From the NCBI RefSeq assembly GCF_023509035.1, contig NZ_CP075583.1:3162001-3226000 (forward strand): DNA of 64,000 nt, given 5' to 3'. The position numbers were made by a program, and so were the translations under genes. The notes below the pieces were generated by a model that was not told the DNA's origin, did not search any database, and worked only from the letters and a program-made list of their open reading frames with translations. Below are positions 48,701 to 59,224 of this stretch, one piece after another (the first letter of the stretch is position 1; each line of letters starts with the position of its first letter). The stretch comes from Janthinobacterium lividum (GTDB lineage: Bacteria; Pseudomonadota; Gammaproteobacteria; Burkholderiales; Burkholderiaceae_D).

Positions 48701-51700
48701 AGCCTGGCGCCGAGCAAGAGCGTCGACAAGCTGGCCCTGAATATCGGCGACAGCCTGACGTGGACGGTCACCCTGGCCAATAGCGGCACGGGGGCCAGCA
48801 CGGCCGTCGCCACCATCACCGATACCTTGCCGGCCGGTCTGGCAAATATCGTCGTCACGCCCGCCGCGCCCGTCACCTGCGCGCCGCTGGCCGGCAATGT
48901 GCTCACGTGCAGCGTGCCGGCTGGCCTGGCCGCCGGCGGCAATGCCACGCTGCAAGTGACGGCGCGCGCTGCCGCGGCAGGCAGTCTCGTCAATGGCGTC
49001 AGCGCCAGCGGCACGGATAACCCGGCCTGCCTGCAGGCGGGCGACTGCAGCACCACCAGCACCGTCAGCGCGCCCTTGCTGAACGCCAGCAAGAGCGTCG
49101 ACAAGACGGCAGCCAACGTGGGCGACACCCTGACGTGGACCTTGACCTTGCGCAATAGCGGTAGCGGGCCCAGCACGGCCATCGCCACCCTGACCGATAC
49201 CTTGCCTGCGGGCCTGGCGAATGTGCTGGTGACGCCGACGGCGCCCGCCACCTGCGCCGCGCTGGCGGGCAATGTCGTGACCTGCAGCGTGCCGGCCGGC
49301 CTGGCCGCCGGGGCCAGCGCCACCGTCAAGCTGAGCGCCACGGCGACCCTGTCGGGCAGCCTCGCGAATGCGCTGGTGCCGAGCGGGCCGGATAACCCCG
49401 TCTGCGCCGTCCCCGGCGATTGCCAGACCACCACGGTGGTATCGAAACTACTGGTCGACGTGACCACCACCCTGAACGGTTTCCCCGCCAGCAGCAATGC
49501 GGGCGACGCCATCCGTGGCGTGGTGACGTTTGCCAACGTGGGCCCGGGCGTGGCGGAAACAATGAGCTACAGCCTGCAGCTGGAAGCGGGCCTGAGCGGC
49601 GTTTCTCTCAGCCCCGTCAGCGGCGCGCCCGGCATCAGCGGCGTCTATAACAGCGGCACGGGCCTGTATGTGCTGAGCGGCTTGCCGGCCACGCTAATCG
49701 CCGGCCAGAGCGCCAGCTTCAACCTGTTCTACACGCAGCCTGCCAGCAACAGTTCGCGCATCAGCAGCGTGGTGGGTACCAGTTCAACGGAAATCGTCAA
49801 CGACTTGCCGAATACGGCGACGACGAACTTGCCCGGCCCCGTGATCCGCGCCAGCAAGACGGTCGACAAGGTGGAACGCGGCCGTGGGCGACATCCTGAC
49901 CTGGAGCATCACGGCGACGAACACGGGCAACTTGCCGAATCAACACCCGGTCGTCGTCAGCGATGTGCTGCCTGCCAACATCGTCGTGCTCAGCGTGACG
50001 CCTGATGCGGGCGTGAGTTGCCCGCCGGTGGCAAGCTGGACGGCTGGCAGCGTGCAGGCATGCACGGTTGCGACAGGCCAATTGGCCGCCGGTAACGGCA
50101 GCCGCAAGGTCGTCGTCACGGGACGCGGCACCCTGGGTGGCACCCTGTCGAATCGTGTCTTGCCCAGCGGTGGCGACAATCCCGCCTGCGATACGGCCAG
50201 CGCCTGCCAAGCCACGACGACCTTAGTGGCGCCGCAAGTGACGGTGCGCAAGAGCGTCGACAAGAGCAATGCCAGCGTGGGCGACGTGCTGACCTGGACC
50301 ATTACCGCCAGCAATGGCGGCACGGGTGCGACCAAGTCCGCCATCGTACTCACCGACAACCTGCCAGCCGGCGTCAGCGGCGTGCAAGTGCTGTCCACGC
50401 AGCTGGCCACCTGTGCGCCCGTGGCGGGCAATATCGTCACGTGCAGCGTGACGGCCGGCCTGGCGCCGGGCGGACAGGCGCAAGTGGTGCTACGCGCCAC
50501 GGCCGGCGCGGCTGGCGTGCTGCAGAACACGGTGTTGCCAAACGGCCCGGACAATCCTGTCTGCGCGCAGGCGGCGGACTGCAGCACCAGCACCACGGCC
50601 ATCAAGCTGCTGGTTGATGTGACCACCACACTGAACGGTTTCCCCGGCACCACCACTGCCGGCGACCAGATCAACGGCATCGTCAGCTATAGTAACGTTG
50701 GTCCCGGCACGGCCGAGAACGTGACGTACAGCTTGAAACTGGCGCAGGGCCTGATGGGCGTGACCCTGAGCGGCGCGGCCGGCAGCTATGACGCCATCAG
50801 CGGCATGCTGACGGTGACGGGCTTGCCCGCCAGCCTGGCGCCCAACGAGTCGCACAGCTTCGGCTTGTCGTATATCCAGCCGGCCAGCAATGTCTCGACC
50901 ATCGTCAGCATCATCGCCACCAGCTCGACGGAAGTGCAGTATGACTTGCCGAATACGGCCACGGTGACCATGCCGGGTCCCGTCATCCGCGTCAGCAAGA
51001 CGGCGAACCGCAGCAGCGCCAACGTGGGCGACAGCATCATCTGGACCATTACCGCCGTCAACAGCGGCGGCTTGGCCAACCAGGGCGTGGTGACCCTGGC
51101 CGATATCCTGCCAGCGAACTTGACGGTGCTTGCGGTCAATGCCGACGCTGGCGTGACGTGTCCGCCGCTGGCAAACTGGGTGGCGAATAGCGTGCAAAGC
51201 TGCACCATTGCGGCTGGTCAATTGGCTATCGGCAATGGCACGCGCAGCGTGCGCGTGACGGCGACCGGTACGCTGGAAGGCACGCTGTCGAACCGCGTGA
51301 TGCCGAGCGGGCCGGACAATCCAGCTTGCGCGCAGGCAAACAGCTGCGAGTCCAGCATCGTGTTGACGGGACCCAAGGTGGCAGTGCGGAAAAGCGTCAA
51401 CCGCGCCAGCGCCAACGTAGGCGACACCGTCGTGTGGAGCATCACGGCCAGCAATACGGGCACCGGTCCCACGCGCGCCGTCATGACCCTGGTCGACACC
51501 TTGCCGGCCGGCTTGACGAACGTGCTGGTCACGCCTGTGCGCGCCACCTGCGCACCCGTGGCCGGCAATGTGCTGAACTGCAGCGTGCCTGCCGGCCTGA
51601 TCGGCAATGGCGGCGAAGCCAGCGTGGAAGTGTCGGCCACAGTCACCCAGGCGGGCGCGGCACTTAACCGTGTCGTGCCGTCGGGTCCCGATGCGCCACT

Positions 51701-54299
51701 GTGCCTGGCGCTAAGCGATTGCCAGACGACGACCAACGTCACCAGCCCCAGCGTGATGGTGAAGAAAGTGGTGGACAAGGCCAATGCCAGCATCGGCGAC
51801 ACCGTTAGCTGGAGCATCACGGCTACCAACGGCGGCAGCGGTGCCACCACGGCAGCCATCACGCTGACGGACGACTTGGCCGCCAGCCTGACGGACATCG
51901 TCGTCACGCCCGCCGCGCCCACCACCTGCGCGCCGCTGGCCGCAAATAAACTGGTGTGTACGGTGCCGGCCGGCCTGGCGCCCAATGCCGTGGCCGCCGT
52001 CACGGTGAGCGCGAAAGTGGCCGCCAGCGGCACGCTGAGCAACACCATCGTGCCCGCCGGTGCCGATTTGCCACGCTGCGCGCAGGCATCTGACTGCACG
52101 GCCGTCACGGACGTGGCGAATCCGGCCGTCGGCGTGGCGCTGGGCGTGGGCAAGGTGGCCCAGCTGTCGGCCAAGATTTTTAGCGTGCCGTACACGGTCG
52201 TGATCCGCAACGTGGGCAAGGGCGCGGCGCAGAATGTGCAGGCGCTCGACAGCCTGCGCGCCGCCTTCCCCGATCCGGTCACGTGCCGCATCGTCGCGCC
52301 ACCTGCCGCGCCCGCCATTGGCGGCAGCAAGCAACTGGCCGTCAACCCGGGCTTTACGGGCGGTTGCGGCGGCAGCGACTTGCGTTTGCTCAACGGTGAT
52401 GCAGCCTTGGGCGAGGGCGAGTTGAGCGTCATCACTTTCACCGTGGAAATCACGGTGCAGGAGACGACTTTGCCGCAGTACAACAACAGCGTGTTTGCCA
52501 GCGCGCTGGGCGGCAATGTCGCCAACGCGGGCGGCAGCATCAGCGTGCCGCCGGCCCCGGCTGCGGGCGTCATCGCCGCCAACCCGGCCTACACGCCGCC
52601 CGTGGGCAGCCTCGTGTTTGACGCTTCCAACAATGGCGGCAGCCATGCGGGCGCCGTGGCCACGGCAGCGGACGTGGCTGCGCTGGCGGAAAAGGTCGAT
52701 CCCAACCGCAATGGCAACGCCTCGGATACTGTGGGCGGCATCGCCTTCACGGGCGAAGACACGCCCACACCCGTGGTGTTGCTGCGGCAAGTGGTCGATG
52801 TCATCAAGGCAGTGTCCGCGCAGCAGCAAGTCGACGCCAGCAAGTTCGAGATCAGCTACACGGTGCAGGCGGCCAACCGCTATCCTGCCGGATACCCGAC
52901 CTCGACCATGGTGCAAGTGGCGGAAAACCTGAGGGCCGTCTTCCCCACGGCGACCAGCGTCACCCTCAAGCCGGGCAGCCTGGCCGTCACGGCGCGACCC
53001 GCCAGCGCCACGGCCTGCGTCGCCAATCCCGACTTCAACGGCGTCACCATGTTTGGCTTGCTAAGCGGCAAGGGCGACTTGCAGCCCCAGGAAAGCTGCA
53101 ACATCGTTTTCACCGTGCTGGTCGACTTTGGCAGCGTGGCGGCGATTCCCACCGTGCCGCAGCTGAACCAGGTGTATGCGAGCACCATGTTTGGCACGGA
53201 CGGCGGTGGCATGAACATTGGCCACAGCTACAGCGGCACGGGGACGTCGACGACGCCGGTGGCGCCCGCCAGCGTGCTGGCCCTGGCCAGCTCGGCCGAT
53301 ACCTTGCTGCTGCCGGCCTCGCCTGGCGCCACGCCACCGAGCTTCACGCCCGTGGTGTTCAACACGACGGACAAGCCGATGCTGTTGATCAGCAAGAGCG
53401 TCAACAAGGCCCAGGCCGAGATCGGCGACAGCCTGCAGTACACGATCGAGGTGAAGAACACGGGCGTGGCGACGGCGTTTGGCGTCAGCGTGCTCGATAA
53501 ATTGCCGGCCGGTTTCCGCTACATCGACGGCACCACCACGCGCAATAACGTGCTGCAGCCCGATCCGTCCGGCAAGCCGGGGCCGCAACTGAGCTTCAAG
53601 CTGGAGTCGCTGGCGCCGAACGCCAGCGCCAGCTTCCGCTACCGCCTGCGCGTGGGCGTCGGTTCGCTGCAGGGCGACGGTATCAACCGTGCTCAGGCCA
53701 CGACCACCAACGGCCCGCCCTCGAACGAGGCGCGCGCGAAAGTGAAAGTGACGGGCGGCGTGTTCACCACGGATGCCTGCATCGCTGGCAAGGTGTTTGT
53801 GGACTGCAACAACAACCACGTGCAGGACGGCGAGGAACTGGGCATACCGGGGGTGCGTCTGTATATGGAGGATGGCACGAACTTCACCACGGACGTGGAA
53901 GGCAAGTACAGCTATTGCGGCATCACGCCGAACAGCCATGTCATCAAGGTCGATGGCGCAACGTTGCCGCGCGCCAGCCGCATGATGGAAGCGTCGAACC
54001 GCAACCTTGGCGATCCGCACAGCCTGTTCATCGATACCAAGAACGGCGAGCTGTTGCGTGCCGACTTCATCGAAGGCTCGTGCTCGAACCCCGTGCTGGA
54101 GCAAGTCAAGGCGCGCCGCGCGCAGGGTGAGGTGCGCAGCGTGGAAAGGGAGGGCAGGGCGGGGCCGGGACTGAGTTTCAGCAGCCAGCCCGCTAGTGCG
54201 CCCGCGCAGGCGACGGACAGCGCCAACCAGCCTGTCGTTGCGCCCCGCGTGCCCATGCCGGCCGCTGTGCCAGCCGCGGGAGGCAGCCATGTGCAATAA
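42779..54299 (+). CDS. Giant DUF11-repeat surface protein with SdrD-B-like C-terminal domain (frameshifted in this sequence)
   Basis: Secreted repetitive protein of about 3839 residues once one base is removed at 49873-49874 (GTGGAAC to GTGAAC, restoring KVNAAVGDILTW). Signal peptide MLRRWRWLPLLLGAAAP; then a PA14/GLEYA-like domain (GNYKFSVSHDDDVKVDFS); a first DUF11 unit; a cysteine-bearing Ig-like part; then 20 related DUF11-type units (see the repeat entry). After 52120 come two unlike domains, a last DUF11 unit (KPMLLISKSVNKAQAEIGDS) and an SdrD-B-like domain (KVFVDCNNNHVQDGEE) with an Asp/Asn-rich calcium-type loop. No LPXTG, RTX or autotransporter barrel is seen, so the export route is unknown. 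A large barrel protein gene follows 52 bp later. The ribosome binding site is weak. Confidence 0.85.
44535..52125 (+). repeat. In-gene tandem array of three DUF11 subtypes (A, B, C)
   Basis: Twenty units of about 125-130 codons. A units look like KSVDKxxxNVGDTLTWTLT, with cysteine pairs TCAPLAGNxLTC and NPACxxxxDC. B units start VDVTTTLN, hold NVGPGxAE and SYTQPASN, and have no cysteine. C units look like RVTKxADKxTANVGExITW with CPPLASW. The order is A-BC-AAA-BC-A-BC-AA-BC-A-BC-AA. B units start at 44906, 46799, 47939, 49454 and 50613, giving periods of 1893, 1140, 1515 and 1159 bp: a 1140-bp cycle plus whole 375-bp A units. The last period also contains six extra codons in B4 plus the inserted base. 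Confidence 0.85.
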
Positions 54300-54351
54300 G
54301 CCTCCTTCACCTCACTTGCCGCTTGCCAATGCTGCTAAAGAGAAACAAGCC

Positions 54352-57300
54352 ATGAAGAGAACTCTCCCCGCGCCCCGGCGCATGGCCGCCGTACTGGCTT
54401 TGCTGGTCTTCCCGGCCGCTAGCCAGGCCCAGATACCCGTGCCGGACAGCGTGGCAGCGCCCTCCTTGTTTGCGGGCAAGGTGGGCCTTTCCGACTATGC
54501 CATCAACCGTGGCGTGGCGCGCATCGCCGTCGAGACGGATGGGAATGGCGTGCTGGCCGATGGCCAGAGCCCCGTCAAGGTGACGGTCAGGCTGTATGAC
54601 GCGCAGGGCAAGCCCTTGACAGGCAAGGCCTTGCTCACCATCGAGGCCAGCGGCGGGCGCATCCTGCTGCCCGGCGCCCGCACGGACGAGCTGGGTCCCG
54701 AACGGCGCGATGCGGACAAGGTCACGCCGGGCACGCAGCTGACGGTGGAGGATGGCCTGGCGAGCTTCAGCCTGCTGGCCCCGTCCACGCCGCAGGATGT
54801 GCTGCTGCGCGTGTCGGCCGGCAGCGTGGCGGCGCAGGGCACGATCAGTTTCCTGCCAGAATTGCGCGACATGCTGGCCGTGGGCTTGATCGACGGCATC
54901 ATCAGCAAGCGCAGCCTGTCGAGCAGCTCCATTTCGCCGTCGCGCTTCAACGATGGTTTCGAGCGCGACATTCAGCGCTGGAGCAGGGCCTTCAACAATG
55001 GCAAGGCCAACGTGGCGGGCCGCGCGGCCATGTTCCTGAAAGGGACGATCCGTGGCGACGCCTTGCTGACGGCCGCCTACGATTCGGACAAGGATACGCG
55101 CGCGCGTCTCTTGCGCGATGTCAATCCGGAAGAGTTTTATCCCGTCTACGGCGACAGTTCCGTGCGCAACTTCGACGCCCGCTCCAGCGACCGCCTGTAC
55201 GTGCGCATCGACCAGCAAAAAAGCTATGTGCTGTATGGCGACTTCGCCACCGGCGACGGCTTCAGCCAGATGACGGGCGGCGGCGCCGTGGCCAACTTGC
55301 AGCAGAGAAAACTGGGCCAGTACAACCGCACGGCCACGGGCGGCCGCGGCCACTACGAACAGGATGGCATCGTCGCCAATGCCTTCGCCATCAACGATAG
55401 CCTGAAGCAGGTGGTCGAGGAATACCGGGCGAACGGCACTTCGGGCCCGTTTGCCGTGCGCAACAACAACGCCATCGAAAACTCGGAAAAGATCGAGATC
55501 GTCGTGCGCGACAAGAACCAGAACGGCACTATCGTGCAAGTGACGCAGCTGCGCCGCTTCGAGGATTACAGCTTCGAACCGTTCAGCGGGCGCATCCTGT
55601 TCAAGCAGGCGATCCCCGCGCTGACGCCGAATGGCGACCCGCAATCGATACGCATCAGCTATGAGGTGGACCAGGGCGGCGAAAAATTCTGGACCCTGGG
55701 CGTGGATGGGCAAGTACAGCTGGGCAAGATGGTCTCGCTCGGTGGCTCGGCCGTGGAAGACAGGAATCCCTTGTCGCCGTACAAATTGCACAGCGTCAAC
55801 GCGGGCTTGCGCTTCGGCGAGCACAGCCTGCTGGTGCTCGAAGTGGCGCGCACCACGTCCACCAGCTACAGCGCGGGCGGCAACATCTACACGACGCCGT
55901 CGGGCCAGGCGGGCGAGCTGCGCGATGAAGTCAGCGGTAATGCGGCCCGGGTCGAGCTGCAGTACAAGGATGAGAAGCTGGAAGCGAAAGCCTACTGGAG
56001 CCGCTCCGACAAGGATTTCAATAACACGGCGGCCGGCATCACGGGCGGACGGGGCGAGGCGGGCGTGAAGGCGGGCTACAAGCTCAGTCCCGCCATCACC
56101 GTGTATGGCGAGGCCATCCGCAGCGACGAGCGCAGCACGGACGCGCGCCGCGATGCGCAGCGCCTGGGCGTGGCCTGGAACGCCAGCGAGCGCTGGCTGC
56201 TCGACGTCTCCGTCCAGCACATGAAGGAGAGCGGCGGCATGCCGTCGACGGCCGGCATCGCGCCGAATACCTCGCCGCTGGGCACGGGTCTCAATCCCAC
56301 GGGCGGCTTCTTTGGCAACGGCACGGCGAACACGGCCATCGACCCTGTCACGGGTGGCAGCATCACCACGTTTGCGCCAATCAATCCCGGCGCGGGCACG
56401 GGCGCGACGGTGCCGCTGGACGCCACCACCGTGCGCCTGGGCGCGCAATACAAGGCCACGGAGCGCTGGACCCTGAATGGCGACGTGGAAAAAAGCGTTT
56501 CCGACGCGGACCAGCACCGCTACGGCCTGGGCGCGCAATACCAGCTGGCCGAGCGCAGCCGCTTGTACGCGCGCTATGAAAACCAGACGGGGCTGGCGTC
56601 TGCGTACTCGCTCAATCCGGCCGACCGCAGCACCAGCTTTGTCGCTGGCGCGGATACGGGCTACATGCCGGGCGGCACCGTGTTTGGCGAGTACCGCATG
56701 CGTGACGCCATGGATTACAGCCTCAGCAACCAGCGCGACTTGCAGCTGGCGTCCGGCTTGCGCAATACATGGAACCTGGGCGAAGGCCTGGCGGCGAACA
56801 CGAATGTGGAGTATCTGAAAGTCATGAACGGCCAGCAACAACAAGCCGTGGCCGTGGCGGCAGGCTTCGACTACTCGGTCAATCCGCTGTGGCGCGGCTC
56901 CGTCAAGCTCGAGTATCGGCGCTTGTTCGACAGCGAGATCGCGCCCGGCAACCAGCGCCAGGATCAATGGCTCAATACCATCGCCTGGGCGCGCAAGCTG
57001 AGCCGCGACTGGACTTTGCTTGCACGCAACTACCTGCTGTACACGCGCAACAACGACGATGCCAGTGGCGCGCCCGTGGGCAACGTGCTGCAGGACCGGG
57101 CGCAGCTGGGCTTTGCCTGGCGTCCCGTGGACGACAACCGTTTCAATGGCCTGGCCCGCTACGAGTACAAGACCGTGCGCGACCAGTCGCAGATCGATGG
57201 CGACAATTACCGCGCGCACATCGTTTCCACGCACCTTGACTACCACCCCAGCCGCCCATGGTGGTTCACGGGCAGGGTCGCCGCCAAGCAGAACTACGAC

Positions 57301-57642
57301 AAGAACTTGCCTGTGGGCCAGGAAAAGTACACGGCGTGGCTGTTTTCCGGGCGCACCGTCTACGACATCAGCAAGCACTGGGACATCGGCGTGCTGGCGG
57401 CCGTGATGGGCAGCCCGCAAGGGGGCAGCCGCCAGTGGGCCAACGGCGTCGAAGTGGGCTATCTGCTGGCGCAAAACCTGTGGCTGTCGGCCGGCCACAA
57501 CTGGTCGGGCTTTTCCGACCGCGACCTGACGGGCGCCGACTACACGGCGCGCGGACCGTATCTGCGCCTGCGCTTCAAGTTCGATGAAAACCTGTTCAAA
57601 GGCAAAGACGCCACCATCAACCGTACCCTGGCCCGGCCATGA
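54352..57642 (+). CDS. Large outer-membrane beta-barrel protein with N-terminal Ig-like domain
   Basis: 1096-residue secreted protein. Signal peptide (MKRTLPAPRRMAAVLALLVF), an Ig/invasin-like domain (about residues 50-165: GVLADGQSPVKVTVRLYDAQG; LLTIEASGGRILLPG), then a long region rich in alternating aromatic strands typical of an outer-membrane barrel (RLYVRIDQQKSYVLYGDF; TVFGEYRMRDAMDYSLSNQRD; GYLLAQNLWLSAGHNWSGF). There is no TonB plug or TonB box that I can identify, so it is not a classic TonB-dependent receptor. It sits 52 bp after the DUF11 giant gene and overlaps the OmpA-like gene by 4 bp. A role in exporting or anchoring the giant protein is inferred from context only. Confidence 0.8.
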   Translation: MKRTLPAPRRMAAVLALLVFPAASQAQIPVPDSVAAPSLFAGKVGLSDYAINRGVARIAVETDGNGVLADGQSPVKVTVRLYDAQGKPLTGKALLTIEASGGRILLPGARTDELGPERRDADKVTPGTQLTVEDGLASFSLLAPSTPQDVLLRVSAGSVAAQGTISFLPELRDMLAVGLIDGIISKRSLSSSSISPSRFNDGFERDIQRWSRAFNNGKANVAGRAAMFLKGTIRGDALLTAAYDSDKDTRARLLRDVNPEEFYPVYGDSSVRNFDARSSDRLYVRIDQQKSYVLYGDFATGDGFSQMTGGGAVANLQQRKLGQYNRTATGGRGHYEQDGIVANAFAINDSLKQVVEEYRANGTSGPFAVRNNNAIENSEKIEIVVRDKNQNGTIVQVTQLRRFEDYSFEPFSGRILFKQAIPALTPNGDPQSIRISYEVDQGGEKFWTLGVDGQVQLGKMVSLGGSAVEDRNPLSPYKLHSVNAGLRFGEHSLLVLEVARTTSTSYSAGGNIYTTPSGQAGELRDEVSGNAARVELQYKDEKLEAKAYWSRSDKDFNNTAAGITGGRGEAGVKAGYKLSPAITVYGEAIRSDERSTDARRDAQRLGVAWNASERWLLDVSVQHMKESGGMPSTAGIAPNTSPLGTGLNPTGGFFGNGTANTAIDPVTGGSITTFAPINPGAGTGATVPLDATTVRLGAQYKATERWTLNGDVEKSVSDADQHRYGLGAQYQLAERSRLYARYENQTGLASAYSLNPADRSTSFVAGADTGYMPGGTVFGEYRMRDAMDYSLSNQRDLQLASGLRNTWNLGEGLAANTNVEYLKVMNGQQQQAVAVAAGFDYSVNPLWRGSVKLEYRRLFDSEIAPGNQRQDQWLNTIAWARKLSRDWTLLARNYLLYTRNNDDASGAPVGNVLQDRAQLGFAWRPVDDNRFNGLARYEYKTVRDQSQIDGDNYRAHIVSTHLDYHPSRPWWFTGRVAAKQNYDKNLPVGQEKYTAWLFSGRTVYDISKHWDIGVLAAVMGSPQGGSRQWANGVEVGYLLAQNLWLSAGHNWSGFSDRDLTGADYTARGPYLRLRFKFDENLFKGKDATINRTLARP

Positions 57643-58745
57643 AAACTACCATGACTCCCTCACTGATACCGACGATGACTACGATGATGACCCCGATGAT
57701 GAAACTGATACCGCTCGCCAGCCTGCTGGCCATGGGCCTGGCCCAGGCGGCCACGCCGACCCTGCCAACGGCGCCGCTGGCCATGCCCCAGCTGCGCATC
57801 AGCGACCAGGCCGTCTCTGCCGACCAGCAGGCTTACCGTCTGCTGCAGGAACGCATCAAGAAGCTCAACGACGGCGGCGTGCGCGTGGGCGACTATTACC
57901 TGTCCAAGGCGCAATGCTGGCTCGACGTGTCTTTCCACGAATACACGCGCAACGACCGCTCGGCCTTTCCCCTGCAGGCGCTGCAGGAATCGGCCAAGAT
58001 CGTTGCCGCGCTGGAAGACGGCAGCACGCCCAATCCCGGCGATGCCACGCCGCTGGTAAACGACGCCACGCGCCTGCGCGACGACCTGTGGGCCAGCTTT
58101 GGCCAGTTACGCGAGTCGCCGGGCTTCGCCTGCGCGGCGCAAAAGGTGGCGTGCGGCGAAGTGGAACTGGTGCATGCTGGCAACGAATACAAGCAGCAGG
58201 GCTGGCGCCACGCGAATCCGTATGTGCAGCTGGCCGAGGATGCGCAGGCGGCAGCCCAGTCCGCGGCAGCCGCGTGTCCGGCCGACAAGTCGAAACCGCA
58301 GCCGCAACCCGATCCTTTGCCGCCCCGCATTACGCATGAACGCATCACGCTCGACATGGACGCCTTGTTCCGCTTCGACAAGGCCGGCACGGCCGACATG
58401 TTGCCGCAGGGCGTAGAGAAAATCCGCGCACTGGCGGCACGCCTGAAGCAGGGCTACGTGCAGATCGACACGCTTTCCGTGACGGGCCATACGGACCGCC
58501 TGGGTACGGACAGCTATAACCAGGCCCTGTCCGAGCGGCGGGCCTTGACGGTGAAGCAGTTGCTGCGCGAGCAAGGCATCGCGAATGTCATCAGTGCGTA
58601 TGGCAAGGGCAAGGCCGAACCCGTCGCCGCCTGTGAAAAGGTGGCGCCGCGCGCCGCGCTGATCGCCTGTTTGCAGCCGAACCGCCGAGTGGAGATCGAA
58701 TTGACGGGTGTCAAGCGTTCGGTGAAGGAGGGCGCCGCACCTTAG
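57639..58745 (+). CDS. OmpA-family cell-wall-binding protein
   Basis: 368-residue exported protein. The N-terminus is Met/Thr-rich with seven in-frame ATGs in 21 codons; ATG 57639 overlaps the barrel gene stop (ATGA), while ATG 57696 or 57699 would begin the signal peptide cleanly (MMKLIPLASLLAMGLAQA). The middle part (about 50-220) holds DYYLSKAQCWLDVSFHEYTRND, as seen in OmpA-like proteins with an unknown alpha-helical domain. The C-terminal OmpA domain (about 250-355) carries LFRFDKAG, VTGHTDRLGTDSYNQALSERRA and NRRVEIELTG, which bind peptidoglycan. It is the last gene of the operon and could link the barrel to the wall. Confidence 0.87.
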   Translation: MKTTMTPSLIPTMTTMMTPMMKLIPLASLLAMGLAQAATPTLPTAPLAMPQLRISDQAVSADQQAYRLLQERIKKLNDGGVRVGDYYLSKAQCWLDVSFHEYTRNDRSAFPLQALQESAKIVAALEDGSTPNPGDATPLVNDATRLRDDLWASFGQLRESPGFACAAQKVACGEVELVHAGNEYKQQGWRHANPYVQLAEDAQAAAQSAAAACPADKSKPQPQPDPLPPRITHERITLDMDALFRFDKAGTADMLPQGVEKIRALAARLKQGYVQIDTLSVTGHTDRLGTDSYNQALSERRALTVKQLLREQGIANVISAYGKGKAEPVAACEKVAPRAALIACLQPNRRVEIELTGVKRSVKEGAAP

Positions 58746-59122
58746 CGTTACGTCATAAGCCGGTCATATGGCGCTGTTATGATGCTTTTGTTGGCACACA
58801 GCATGCGGTGCGCAAATCACTACGTTCCGGGAGCGATAGGATGCAGGCATGACTCAACAGCTTAGCCGGTGAGCTCAACCATCGGCACCAGACAGGCTGG
58901 CGCAGCGTGAAATTGCTGCGATGGCAAGGCATGCAGGGTAAAAGCGGGGAAATGCAGGGGCTTTAATGAAGTCCTAAGCCTGCCAGGCGGAAGGACTGGC
59001 ATAGTGGATACATGGCGCACGGAAACCCCGAGCGTAAGGTTGCCGGACACCTCAATGACCGGCACGATTTCCACTTTTTCATGTGTTTCCCGTTTTATCC
59101 CTGCGCTCTGAAACAGCGTTTC
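58746..59122. other. Intergenic region after the OmpA-like gene, no gene recognised
   Basis: 377 bp without a convincing coding sequence; a 62-codon frame at 59012 has no clear ribosome binding site and odd composition. Several short inverted repeats are present (for example GCCGG-ACACCTCAATGA-CCGGC around 59041-59062). The forward terminator at 59123-59157 ends this region, so either the operon mRNA has a long 3' end or a small RNA lies here. Confidence 0.4.
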
Positions 59123-59157
59123 AACCGGCTGCCGCGACATGCGAAGCCGGTTTTTTT
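59123..59157 (+). terminator. Rho-independent terminator, forward strand
   Basis: Stem AACCGGCT / AGCCGGTT with a 14-nt loop, its 3' arm leading directly into seven Ts. It is oriented for forward transcription, 378 bp after the OmpA-like stop, with no annotated forward gene between. Confidence 0.75.
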
Positions 59158-59186
59158 GCCCGGATTTTTGTACAAGGCAGGGAAAT

Positions 59187-59216
59187 GCCCGGCGCTGTAG
59201 TGCTGCGGCGCCGGGC
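59187..59216 (-). terminator. Possible terminator of the aminopeptidase gene
   Basis: 9-bp GC-rich stem (GCCCGGCGC / GCGCCGGGC) with a 12-nt loop just after the aminopeptidase stop. On the reverse strand it is followed by only a short T run (ATTTCC), so termination would be weak. Confidence 0.4.
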
Positions 59217-59224
59217 GCAGGCGC

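Noticed and set aside
44535..52125. Regular repeats that might be a CRISPR array or satellite DNA
   Set aside because: The period is about 375-390 bp, the units are protein-coding DUF11 domains, and reading frame is kept.
54352..57642. TonB-dependent receptor assignment for the large barrel
   Set aside because: No plug domain, TonB box or typical C-terminal phenylalanine; an N-terminal Ig-like domain is found instead.
59012..59200. Possible 62-codon gene
   Set aside because: No clear ribosome binding site, and the terminator hairpin lies inside the frame.
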